Shown here piece after piece: positions 1 to 4,970 of a DNA stretch of 5,799 nt. The stretch is from positions 1 through 5,799 of the forward strand of contig JAUVBO010000232.1 of NCBI GenBank assembly GCA_030591195.1, read 5' to 3'. The DNA comes from Pseudomonadota bacterium. Its GTDB lineage: Bacteria > Myxococcota > Polyangia > GCA-2747355 > JACKDQ01. The notes under the pieces were generated by a model. That model searched no databases. It saw only the letters and a program-made list of their open reading frames with translations, and was not told the DNA's origin. Position 1 is the first letter of the stretch; each line of letters starts with the position of its first letter. A program made the translations under genes and the position numbers.

Positions 1-75
1 GCGGCCTACGAGGTGCAGGGTACGCCGCGGATCGAGGTCCTCGACGTCGCCGCCAGCCTGCGGCCTGGTCTCTAG
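1..75 (+). CDS. C-terminal end of an unidentified protein (partial)
   Basis: Frame 1 is open from the first base to a TAG at 73-75 and encodes 24 residues ending in IEVLDVAASLRPGL. Third positions are mostly G or C, as in the clear genes nearby, and a non-coding spacer with a new ribosome binding site follows. I therefore read it as the tail of a gene that starts outside the window. The fragment is too short to assign a family. Its stop is 124 bp before the next start, so co-transcription with the lipoprotein gene is possible but not shown. Confidence 0.55.
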   Translation, partial: AAYEVQGTPRIEVLDVAASLRPGL

Positions 76-199
76 CTATCTATCGGCAATCTCCGTCCCA
101 GCGAACGCTTCCGCAGTGCTCGCGGCAGAGGGTCGTGACGCTCGGCTCTTGCTCGGCGCCGAGGTTCGTGCGAAGCAACCCGAACACCGGAGGTCGACG

Positions 200-856
200 A
201 TGAGAAACAGCGCCCTCGTCTGGTCCTCGCTGCTCCTCGTTGCCTGCGGCAGCCGGACGGTTCAGGTGGCAGGCGACGCCGCCGCACCCGACGGGTTCGG
301 TGCCGATCTGGCAACCAGAGCTGACGGGGCCACTCCTCCGGCTGATCTCGAGCCGTTCTGCTCCGGAACCGCCAAGGCGTCGCTCAACGGCGCTGCGCTG
401 ACGCTCGAGCAGGTGACGGGCGAGGACTACAACTCGGCAGCCCACGCAGAGGGAGCCAGGGTGCGGCTCGTCGGTGCCACGTCGTCTGGCGATCGGTGGG
501 AGGTCAACGTCCAGGTCATGCTCGGGCTGAGGCGGACGCTCGTTGACGAGCCCTTGCCCACCGCCGTGGACATCGGGCCGCCTGCCGGTCTCGAGGCGGA
601 TGTCTTCTTCATGAAGCCGCCCGGCTGCGCCTCGGATCCGACCTGTCAATCAGATCTCCTGGCGACCGAGTACCACCGCTTCTCGGGACGCGTGACCCTC
701 GACGGCGAGGACTACCACAGCCCGCTCGAGCTCCGGCTCTGCCTGTCAGCCAGTGACGAGGGCTCGCGGTCCGCCCCGGACAACCTCGTTCACTCGGTCC
801 AGGTCTACCTGCCCGCCGTGACCATCCCCCGGTGGCGGCTGCCGTGGGCCCCGTGA
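200..856 (+). CDS. Predicted lipoprotein of unknown function (218 aa)
   Basis: This gene encodes an exported, lipid-anchored protein that I do not recognise. The ATG at 200 follows a GGAGG at 189-193 with a 6-base gap. It opens a lipoprotein signal peptide: a short basic start (MRN), a hydrophobic stretch and the lipobox LVAC, with the lipidated cysteine at residue 16. An upstream GTG at 116 would bury this signal behind 28 charged residues, so I reject it. Residues 17-53 form an Ala/Asp/Gly/Pro-rich linker. The folded part (about 54-215) has four more cysteines (54, 143, 149, 181) and alternating hydrophobic stretches such as RWEVNVQVML and FSGRVTLDG, suggesting a mostly beta fold with possible disulfides. 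It converges on the peptidase gene with 103 bp between stops. The signal peptide is well supported; the function is unknown. Confidence 0.85.
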   Translation: MRNSALVWSSLLLVACGSRTVQVAGDAAAPDGFGADLATRADGATPPADLEPFCSGTAKASLNGAALTLEQVTGEDYNSAAHAEGARVRLVGATSSGDRWEVNVQVMLGLRRTLVDEPLPTAVDIGPPAGLEADVFFMKPPGCASDPTCQSDLLATEYHRFSGRVTLDGEDYHSPLELRLCLSASDEGSRSAPDNLVHSVQVYLPAVTIPRWRLPWAP

Positions 857-959
857 GCTACTCCCCGCCCCTTCCCGGAGACTCTGCCCTGCCCTGGGGG
901 TCACGGCGTCAGGGAACTGGATTCGTGCCGCCGTCTTCCTTGCGTGGCCGACGAGACGC
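857..959. other. Convergent intergenic spacer without a convincing terminator
   Basis: These 103 bases separate the stop of the + strand lipoprotein gene from the stop of the - strand peptidase gene. The only pairing I see is a weak CCCTG (892-896) with CAGGG (910-914) across a 13-base loop, with no T run. I see no coding frame here beyond overlapping shadows. Confidence 0.4.
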
Positions 960-1709
960 CTAACGCACGACGCGTCCGAAGAGGGTCCTGGCCGGAAGCA
1001 CGCCCCACCTGAGGCTCTCGGTGCCGTACCACCCGTAGGCGATGGTTCGTCCGGCCTTGTTGGTCACGAAGAGCACGGTGCCGAAGCCGAAGCCGCCGCC
1101 GCTGTCGGCGGCGCGGGTGTCGTCCTGGTGTGGCAGCGAGGTGGCGTCGAGGATCCGGGCCAGATATAGCCGCGGCTTGCCGGGGATCGGTGTCGGCCGA
1201 TCGACGATGAACCCCACGTGCCCGGTGACCTTCGACCGCGAGAGCGGCGAGCGGAGCCAGGCGAACAGATCGCCAGGGCGGGCCTGGGAGATGTGGGCGA
1301 GGCGCTGCCAGCCGCGACGCCCACGCTTCGTCGGCGCGCGCCTGATCGCGTGATAGAAGTCCCTGGCCAGCGGCCGGCGCCGGTTGAGCGCGCGGAGCGC
1401 CCCCGGTGCTGTCCGACGCAGGATCCACGCGGCCATGCCCGAGCAGTCCCAGGCGTAGTAGCCGGCTTTGCGCCGCACCACGGTCCGGGCCTGATAGCGC
1501 GTCTTGCGCACGCTTGCCGCGAGCTTGTTGATCGTGTGGACCACCCGGCTCGCGGCGCGGCCGGCCGCGGCTCGCGGCTCGAGCCGCTGCTCGGCCCGGC
1601 GGTGCTGGCGCCTGCTGCTGCTGCTGCCGGATCTGCGGGGCTCGGTCGCGCCAACCAGCGCGACGGCGGCAGCGACCACCAGCGGCGGCTTTGCAAGGCG
1701 AGCCCGCAT
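960..1709 (-). CDS. Secreted NlpC/P60-like cysteine peptidase (249 aa)
   Basis: This is a likely cell-wall peptidase or amidase of the papain-like NlpC/P60 (or CHAP) type. Seen in sequence, with numbering from the ATG at 1709: a signal peptide with basic MRARLAK, a hydrophobic core LVVAAAVALV and a likely cut after GA at residue 21. An Arg/Ser-rich linker runs to about residue 80. Then comes YYAWDCSG with the probable catalytic Cys89, RPGDLFAW (145-151), GHVGFIV with the probable catalytic His164, and ILDATSLPH with Asp188 and His194 as candidates for the third residue. The order DCSG, PGDL, GHVG is the family hallmark. A TTG at 1727 would add six residues before the signal peptide and has no better ribosome binding site. 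The purine-rich AGCAGGG directly before the ATG is too close to be ideal, so the start is moderately sure. The gene lies 64 bp downstream of the zinc-finger gene on the same strand. The substrate cannot be read from sequence; the mature protein is unusually arginine-rich. Confidence 0.82.
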   Translation of the reverse strand: MRARLAKPPLVVAAAVALVGATEPRRSGSSSSRRQHRRAEQRLEPRAAAGRAASRVVHTINKLAASVRKTRYQARTVVRRKAGYYAWDCSGMAAWILRRTAPGALRALNRRRPLARDFYHAIRRAPTKRGRRGWQRLAHISQARPGDLFAWLRSPLSRSKVTGHVGFIVDRPTPIPGKPRLYLARILDATSLPHQDDTRAADSGGGFGFGTVLFVTNKAGRTIAYGWYGTESLRWGVLPARTLFGRVVR

Positions 1710-1743
1710 CCCTGCTTGATACGTCAACAGCGCGCGACTTCAC

Positions 1744-1772
1744 CCGCAGACCACAAGGGTCCGTCGCTGCGG
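1744..1772 (-). terminator. Stem-loop between zinc-finger and peptidase genes (possible attenuator)
   Basis: On the - strand, immediately after the TAA of the zinc-finger gene, CCGCA (with a 6-base bulge) plus GACC can pair across a CTTGT loop with GGTC plus TGCGG. This gives about nine pairs. There is no T run after it, so a simple intrinsic terminator is unlikely. It could be a partial terminator, a processing site or chance in GC-rich DNA. Confidence 0.25.
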
Positions 1773-1773
1773 C

Positions 1774-2040
1774 TTAGCGCATCTGGCTGCCTTTGCTACC
1801 GCGGCGGTTGTAGCCGACGGCGATCGCCTGCCTGGCGTCCTCGTCGCGCTGGCAGGCGACGCAGAGCTGTACGCCGGGGACCGCGCGGCGGCGCGCCTCG
1901 GGGATCGGCTCGTCGCACGCCTCGCAGTGCGAGCGGGCCTCGCCGCGAGGTAGGCGCCGGCGGATCTGTCCGAGCGCGTCGTCGATGCTGGCGTCGATCT
2001 GCTCCTGGACCGCGCCGTCTTTGGTGAAGCCACTGGCCAT
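1774..2040 (-). CDS. ybiI: YbiI-type DksA/TraR family C4 zinc-finger protein (88 aa)
   Basis: This is a small cytosolic zinc-finger protein of the DksA/TraR superfamily, close in length and layout to Escherichia coli YbiI, as I remember that sequence. The start MASGFTKD, the motif PRGEA, the four zinc ligands Cys39-x2-Cys42 and Cys60-x2-Cys63, the intervening PIPEARR and PGVQLC, and the tail GYNRRGSKGSQMR are all typical of YbiI proteins. DksA relatives act on RNA polymerase through its secondary channel. YbiI-type proteins lack most of the long coiled coil, and their role is poorly known. The ATG at 2040 has GGAG eight bases upstream. The peptidase gene follows on the same strand after 64 bp and an unknown gene diverges on the other side. 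The family call is firm; the exact role is not. Confidence 0.93.
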   Translation of the reverse strand: MASGFTKDGAVQEQIDASIDDALGQIRRRLPRGEARSHCEACDEPIPEARRRAVPGVQLCVACQRDEDARQAIAVGYNRRGSKGSQMR

Positions 2041-2057
2041 CGCGAATCTCCAGCTGG

Positions 2058-2085
2058 ATCATACGCGGTAGACACCGGTCGGCAA
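2058..2085 (-). promoter_or_regulatory. Candidate sigma-70-type promoter for the zinc-finger gene
   Basis: On the - strand, TTGCCG (2085-2080), a 16-base spacer and TATGAT (2063-2058) resemble -35 and -10 elements (4/6 and 5/6 matches). The predicted transcript start near 2051 would fall at the edge of the GGAG ribosome binding site (2051-2048). That makes the leader very short and weakens the call. Confidence 0.3.
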
Positions 2086-2105
2086 GCGCGAGGACGCCGA
2101 GCGCC

Positions 2106-2133
2106 TTGACACCACTGCCGACAAGGCTAGACG
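2106..2133 (+). promoter_or_regulatory. Candidate sigma-70-type promoter for the 231-aa gene
   Basis: A perfect TTGACA (2106-2111) is followed after 16 bases by TAGACG (2128-2133), a weak -10 with three consensus positions. It lies about 40-65 bases before the ATG at 2172, a sensible leader length. The exact -35 stands out in this GC-rich spacer, but the poor -10 keeps confidence modest. Confidence 0.35.
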
Positions 2134-2171
2134 ATGCAGCGGTTTTTGCCGTAGCTGTCGAGTGGAGAAGT

Positions 2172-2867
2172 ATGGGAATCCTGAGCCGCGAGCTGATCGT
2201 CAACTGGAACGCCACGCATGCCCCCGTCAAGGAAGCGCTAGACCGCAACGAGAAGCACCCGTTCGCGCTTCTCGATACCGACAAGGGGTGGAGCCACATC
2301 ACCTTCTATCGGCCCGGCACCCCCAGCGAGGATGTGCTGTTCGACATCGACCGGCTGGAACACATCGCGAAGGACAGCGCGTTTTATCTCCCAGGCGACG
2401 TGTTGAGCCAGCACAACAAGATCGTGATCACCGCGACCTCCGAGCCGGGAAACCACTCGGCGCAGATCTACGGCCTGGGCCGGTTCCTCGCCGCCTACGC
2501 CAAGCAGTACCGCAACACCAAGAAGTACCCGGACCTCGGCTTCTACGGCAAGGTGGGGGGGATCTACGATCGCCCGGAGAAGGGCAGAGCGCTGATCATC
2601 TACGCCACCTCCGACGAGGGACTGCTCAAGGTGCTCGAGGCGATGGAGGCGATCCTACCCACCGTGCGAACCAAGGGCGTCACGCTGGGGCACCACCTCG
2701 CGAACGGGCTCAGTGATATCCCGCGGCTTCTCGAAGGCCTCGGTGACAGCTCCTATCGCCGGTCGGGCGCCGAGCTGTTCCGGATCTCCGACCTCAAGCA
2801 CTTCACGATGGTGCTCCGGCAGGTGCGCCGCGACCACAGCAAGTATCTGTTCGTGCAGCCGCGCTAG
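2172..2867 (+). CDS. Cytosolic protein of unknown function (231 aa)
   Basis: I do not recognise this protein. The ATG at 2172 has GGAGAAG just upstream (2164-2170, rather close). A longer reading from a TTG at 2106 begins inside a consensus -35 hexamer and adds residues unlike the rest, so I prefer 2172. There is no signal peptide, membrane segment or cysteine, so it is probably cytosolic. Visible blocks are GWSHITFYRPGTPSEDVLFD (39-58), HNKIVITATS (81-90), IYGLGRFLAAYAKQYR (99-114), GKVGGIYDRPEKGRALIIYA (126-145), a helix-like LLKVLEAMEAILP (151-163) and a basic C-terminal part with SSYRRSG (193-199). The mix of beta-like and helical blocks looks like one compact domain. The phrase GHHLANGLSDIP followed by SSYRRSG loosely recalls HopA1-like effector domains, but that is too weak to use as a name. 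Its stop is 15 bp from that of the opposing lipoprotein gene. Confidence 0.78.
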   Translation: MGILSRELIVNWNATHAPVKEALDRNEKHPFALLDTDKGWSHITFYRPGTPSEDVLFDIDRLEHIAKDSAFYLPGDVLSQHNKIVITATSEPGNHSAQIYGLGRFLAAYAKQYRNTKKYPDLGFYGKVGGIYDRPEKGRALIIYATSDEGLLKVLEAMEAILPTVRTKGVTLGHHLANGLSDIPRLLEGLGDSSYRRSGAELFRISDLKHFTMVLRQVRRDHSKYLFVQPR

Positions 2868-2884
2868 TCTACTGGCTGGCGGCT
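2857..2884. terminator. Stem-loop spanning both stop codons of a convergent gene pair
   Basis: AGCCGC (2857-2862) plus GCTAG (2863-2867) can pair with CTGGC (2872-2876) plus GCGGCT (2879-2884) around a TCTA loop, with a 2-base TG bulge. On the + strand this is 11 pairs including one G-U; on the - strand that pair becomes C-A. The stem covers the TAG of the + gene and most of the stop codon of the - gene. No T run follows. It is probably a compact two-way terminator or 3'-end stabiliser. Confidence 0.42.
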
Positions 2885-3368
2885 ACCAGAAGTCGCCGCA
2901 TTCCCTCAGCGAGTAGCACAGGCCTTCTTTCCACCTCGGGTCGGTGGGGGTCACACCGTTGCTGGCGGCCAGCTGGGCCCAGTCACCGTCCCGATCCAGG
3001 CAGGCTTCCTCTTCGGGGGTCGCGCGGTACTCCTCGATGCACTCGGCGATGCAAGCGGGCACCGGGTCACCGCACTTCGGCGAGCAGCCGCTGACGTTGC
3101 CCGCGCTGTCGAAGAAGGTGCAATCGTAGGGCCCACAGGCGCCTGACACGCAAGTGCTCGCCGGCTCGCAGCCCTCATATTCCTTCCCCACGAGACAGGA
3201 GCAGACCTTGTCGCAGCGCGACGCCGGCGTGGGCGTCACATGGGCCTGAGGCTCGACGAGCATGTCGCCCTTGGCCGGCTCGCTGCCGACCGGTTCATCA
3301 ACCGTCCCGCAGGCCACACACAACAAGATGCTGCACGACAGGACACCCAACCAGCTTTGTCGACTCAT
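2883..3368 (-). CDS. Cysteine-rich predicted lipoprotein (161 aa)
   Basis: This encodes a small exported lipoprotein of unknown function, dense in cysteine. The ATG at 3368 follows AGAGGAG with a suitable gap, and opens a signal peptide (MSRQSW, then a hydrophobic stretch) with lipobox CVAC and lipidated Cys20. A longer reading from 3419 would place 17 charged residues before it and is rejected. Residues 21-50 form a Glu/Pro/Thr linker. The mature part has 14 further cysteines, at 52, 56, 58, 67, 73, 78, 83, 95, 99, 106, 110, 123, 151 and 157. The even number is compatible with up to seven disulfides. RCDKVC and PACIAECIEEY have C-x3-C spacing, as in small disulfide-bonded helical hairpins. 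It ends in LRECGDFW. The upstream neighbour, a 361-aa lipoprotein gene, diverges across 308 bp and could share control. Confidence 0.85.
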   Translation of the reverse strand: MSRQSWLGVLSCSILLCVACGTVDEPVGSEPAKGDMLVEPQAHVTPTPASRCDKVCSCLVGKEYEGCEPASTCVSGACGPYDCTFFDSAGNVSGCSPKCGDPVPACIAECIEEYRATPEEEACLDRDGDWAQLAASNGVTPTDPRWKEGLCYSLRECGDFW

Positions 3369-3371
3369 ACG

Positions 3372-3389
3372 ATCTCCTCTTGCGAGAGG
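3372..3389 (-). promoter_or_regulatory. Ribosome binding site of the cysteine-rich gene, in a small hairpin
   Basis: On the - strand CCTCT (3389-3385), loop CGCA, then AGAGG (3380-3376) form a perfect 5-bp stem. Its right arm is part of the ribosome binding sequence AGAGGAGAT (3380-3372) ahead of the ATG at 3368. Folding would mask the site, so translation could be tuned here; a 5-bp stem is weak evidence. Confidence 0.3.
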
Positions 3390-3541
3390 CGCACGCAGCA
3401 CACCATTGCTTGGGACCAACCATCGGTGTGCCCCAGCGCTGCGATCGCCTCGTTGTTTGGTTGTGCTGTGACCTTTGCACGGGCCGGGCCAGGCGCTAAC
3501 CAGCGGAGATCTCGCTCGGCGCGTTGCTTGGCGCCCGCGAT

Positions 3542-3559
3542 CGTGAATGTTGGTTCACG
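3542..3559. repeat. Inverted repeat CGTGAA-6-TTCACG
   Basis: Perfect 6-bp arms (3542-3547 and 3554-3559) flank TGTTGG. It lies in the divergent region about 118 bp before the ATG at 3677. The size suits a dimeric repressor or activator site; no regulator is identified. Confidence 0.4.
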
Positions 3560-3570
3560 GGGGCGACCGG

Positions 3571-3590
3571 GCCAGTTTGGCTCAACTGGC
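3571..3590. repeat. Inverted repeat GCCAGTT-6-AACTGGC
   Basis: Perfect 7-bp arms (3571-3577 and 3584-3590) flank TGGCTC. The centre is exactly 30 bp from that of the inverted repeat at 3542-3559, close to three helical turns, and both have a 6-base middle. It lies 86 bp before the ATG at 3677. Confidence 0.42.
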
Positions 3591-3604
3591 ACAGTCGACA
3601 CCTG

Positions 3605-3634
3605 TTGCCAGGCCTCGCCGCCTCGGAGTATCTG
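3605..3634 (+). promoter_or_regulatory. Weak sigma-70-like promoter before the 361-aa gene
   Basis: TTGCCA (3605-3610) matches the -35 consensus at five of six positions. After 18 bases TATCTG (3629-3634) is a poor -10. The predicted transcript start near 3641 falls inside the direct repeat at 3633-3656, which would fit repression by a protein bound there. Confidence 0.25.
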
Positions 3635-3656
3635 TTTACCTGAATATGTTTACCTG
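3633..3656 (+). repeat. Exact 10-bp direct repeat TGTTTACCTG
   Basis: TGTTTACCTG occurs at 3633-3642 and again at 3647-3656, separated by AATA, giving a 14-bp period. It is an AT-richer island ending 20 bases before the start codon at 3677. Such placement suits an operator close to the transcript start. Confidence 0.5.
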
Positions 3657-3676
3657 TGAGCTGCGGGAGGTCTTCG

Positions 3677-4762
3677 ATGCGGTGTTGGCGCGCCATCAGA
3701 CGGGCGCCTCGGATCATGGCGCTGGCTGGGTGGGCGCTCGTCGTCGGCAGCGGCTGCGGCGGCGACGCTGGGCCCGCCAACCTGTCGGATGCAGCGGTCG
3801 AGCCAGACCTGCCCGCGGCCGACGCCGGCAGAGATCCCGACGCGTCGGCGCCTCCTGACCTGCCCGAGCCCGACCTCGGGCCGCCGCTGCCCGTCGATCC
3901 CGAGCTGGCCGACTACGTCGCGCTCGTGGCCCAGGCCGAGGCCAAGCTCGACGTCGATCCGCCGCGCATGCTGGCGGTGATGCGGCAGCTCTATTACGGC
4001 GCGCCGTGGAGCGCCACCTCCAGCAACAGCCTGTGGAAGCTGGTCATCCCGTGCAGCCCGAAGCTGACCGATCCGCGCGGCGAGCTCGGCGACGAGCTGT
4101 TTGGCGCGCTGACCGCCAGGGCCGAGCTGGGCGGCGTCGACGTCGGCCACGTCTTCGCCGGTCTCGAGGCGATGGTCTGTCCCTCGGCCAAGGTCTTTGT
4201 CGTCGACATGAACAACGAGGACTTCGCCACCTGGGGCGGTGACCTCGGGGCCGCCGTGGCCGCGCGCGCCGCCTGCCTCGCCCTCGGCGCCGAGGCCACG
4301 ACCACGCCCAACTGCGGCGGCAAGCCGGGCGGACAGCCGCTGGACTTCTACGTCGGGGTGCACGCACTGGCCGTCGACATCGAGGGGGACCTCGACCCGT
4401 ACGTCATGCGCGCCCAGTTGATGGGCAGCTCGTGCGCCGAGTCGCGGATGCTTCCGCTGGTGCTGAAGCGGCCGCTGTCCGAGCTGTTTGGCGACTACTA
4501 CCTCCGGACCGACTCGGCCCTGGGGCTGGCTCGGCGCCAGCGCGATCGCTGCATCATCGAGCTGCTCGGCGGCGAGCTCGACGGCGGCCAGCTCGCCAAC
4601 CGGGACGCCCTCGTCGAGCAGATCACATCCCAGGTGGCCAGCTTCGCCGAGACGTACTATCTGACGATCCGTACCGGGACGCTCGACGCCGCCGAAAAGA
4701 CCGCGATGGCCACCGACGCGCTCGAGGTCGTCGGTGACTTCATCGACGGCCTGCAGCCGTAG
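3677..4762 (+). CDS. Predicted lipoprotein of unknown function (361 aa)
   Basis: This encodes an exported lipoprotein that I cannot assign to a named family. The ATG at 3677 follows GGGAGG at 3665-3670 by six bases; a GTG at 3656 lies inside a direct repeat and lacks a site of its own. The signal peptide has a strongly basic start (RCWRAIRRAPR), a hydrophobic core and a slightly atypical lipobox GSGC with Cys27. Residues 28-75 are an Asp/Pro/Ala linker (for example PDLPEPDLGPPLPVDPE). The domain from about 76 to 361 is mainly helix-like. Its most family-like block is GVDVGHVFAGLEA (153-165) followed by DFATWGGDLG (182-191), which may mark a conserved or catalytic site with His158, Trp186 and Asp189. 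The mature domain has cysteines at 126, 168, 200, 213, 253 and 292. It ends in a helix-rich FIDGLQP. The propeller gene follows after 208 bp on the same strand but has its own promoter-like sequence. Confidence 0.85.
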   Translation: MRCWRAIRRAPRIMALAGWALVVGSGCGGDAGPANLSDAAVEPDLPAADAGRDPDASAPPDLPEPDLGPPLPVDPELADYVALVAQAEAKLDVDPPRMLAVMRQLYYGAPWSATSSNSLWKLVIPCSPKLTDPRGELGDELFGALTARAELGGVDVGHVFAGLEAMVCPSAKVFVVDMNNEDFATWGGDLGAAVAARAACLALGAEATTTPNCGGKPGGQPLDFYVGVHALAVDIEGDLDPYVMRAQLMGSSCAESRMLPLVLKRPLSELFGDYYLRTDSALGLARRQRDRCIIELLGGELDGGQLANRDALVEQITSQVASFAETYYLTIRTGTLDAAEKTAMATDALEVVGDFIDGLQP

Positions 4763-4773
4763 CGAAGCTTCTC

Positions 4774-4836
4774 GATCGAGCCGCCGGTGGTGTGCACTGG
4801 CACCAGCAGACCTCGTGTGCTGGCACAGATCGAGCC
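4774..4836 (+). repeat. Nested repeats upstream of the propeller gene
   Basis: GATCGAGCC occurs at 4774-4782 and 4828-4836. Between these copies lie GTGTGC-AC-TGGCAC (4790-4803) and GTGTGC-TGGCAC (4815-4826), which differ by two inserted bases and start 25 bp apart. Both inner copies contain the inverted pair GTGC/GCAC. They lie about 110-145 bp before the predicted start of the sigma-54 promoter, the usual distance for activator sites. Confidence 0.4.
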
Positions 4837-4846
4837 AATCTGGCTC
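4832..4846. repeat. Inverted repeat GAGCCA-ATC-TGGCTC
   Basis: Perfect 6-bp arms (4832-4837 and 4841-4846) surround three bases. It could be the 3'-end hairpin of the preceding lipoprotein transcript, about 70 bp after its stop, though no T run follows. It could instead be a protein-binding site upstream of the next promoter. Confidence 0.35.
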
Positions 4847-4909
4847 TGCGGAGAGCGGGGGACGTCAGCAGAAGTCGCATGGTCGCCGTGCATTAGGCGG
4901 CTGAGGGCT

Positions 4910-4926
4910 TTGGCGCGAGCGTTGCA
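4910..4926 (+). promoter_or_regulatory. Sigma-54 (RpoN) -24/-12 promoter
   Basis: TTGGCGCG-AGCG-TTGCA matches the RpoN consensus YTGGCACG-N4-TTGCW at every defined position except one (G for A in the -24 block). The GG (4912-4913) and GC (4924-4925) have the required 12-bp offset. Transcription would begin near 4936, giving a leader of about 35 bases to the ATG at 4971. Known biology: such promoters need an ATP-driven enhancer-binding activator, and these are abundant in myxobacteria. Confidence 0.65.
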
Positions 4927-4947
4927 AGTGTCGCAAGAGTCGCAAAA
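4921..4947 (+). repeat. Three tandem 9-bp units overlapping the -12 element
   Basis: GTTGCAAGT, GTCGCAAGA and GTCGCAAAA follow one another without gaps. The core GTYGCAA is shared by all three. The first unit contains the TTGCA of the sigma-54 promoter, and the other two cover the predicted transcript start and early leader. Confidence 0.5.
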
Positions 4948-4970
4948 GCTGGCGAGAGGAGGACCGAGGC

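Larger units (their letters stand above)
3369..3676. other. 308-bp divergent regulatory region
   Basis: This region separates the start codons of two divergent lipoprotein genes, so it must hold promoters for both. Visible structure: a hairpin over the ribosome binding site of the - gene, inverted repeats at 3542-3559 and 3571-3590, and a direct repeat at 3633-3656 in a locally AT-richer patch. I see no convincing small gene; the open frames that cross it look like shadows. Confidence 0.6.

Noticed and set aside
152..163. 12-bp palindrome CTCGGCGCCGAG as an operator
   Set aside because: A similar palindrome occurs inside a coding region near 4284-4297, so it is likely a by-product of GC-rich composition.
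116..199. Upstream GTG start for the first lipoprotein
   Set aside because: It would put 28 charged residues before the signal peptide, and it lacks a ribosome binding site; the ATG at 200 has GGAGG.
80..649. 189-codon - strand frame opposite the first lipoprotein
   Set aside because: It is Arg/Gly-rich with no motifs; the + strand gene has a lipobox and ribosome binding site.
1612..1626. Five CTG triplets as a phase-variable repeat
   Set aside because: They encode a serine run in the peptidase linker. Changes in triplet number keep the frame, and five units is short.
901..1743. 280-codon - strand frame overlapping the peptidase gene
   Set aside because: It is a shifted frame giving Arg/Ala/Pro-rich sequence; the overlapping frame carries the DCSG, PGDL and GHVG motifs.
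2106..2171. TTG start extending the 231-aa protein by 22 residues
   Set aside because: The TTG is part of a consensus -35 hexamer and has no ribosome binding site; the ATG at 2172 has one.
3410..3440. Possible sigma-54 promoter for the cysteine-rich lipoprotein on the - strand
   Set aside because: A GG-N10-GC spacing can be found, but the -24 and -12 blocks have too many mismatches.
3650..4363. 237-codon - strand frame opposite the 361-aa lipoprotein
   Set aside because: It is a compositional shadow in GC-rich DNA with no ribosome binding site or recognisable domain.
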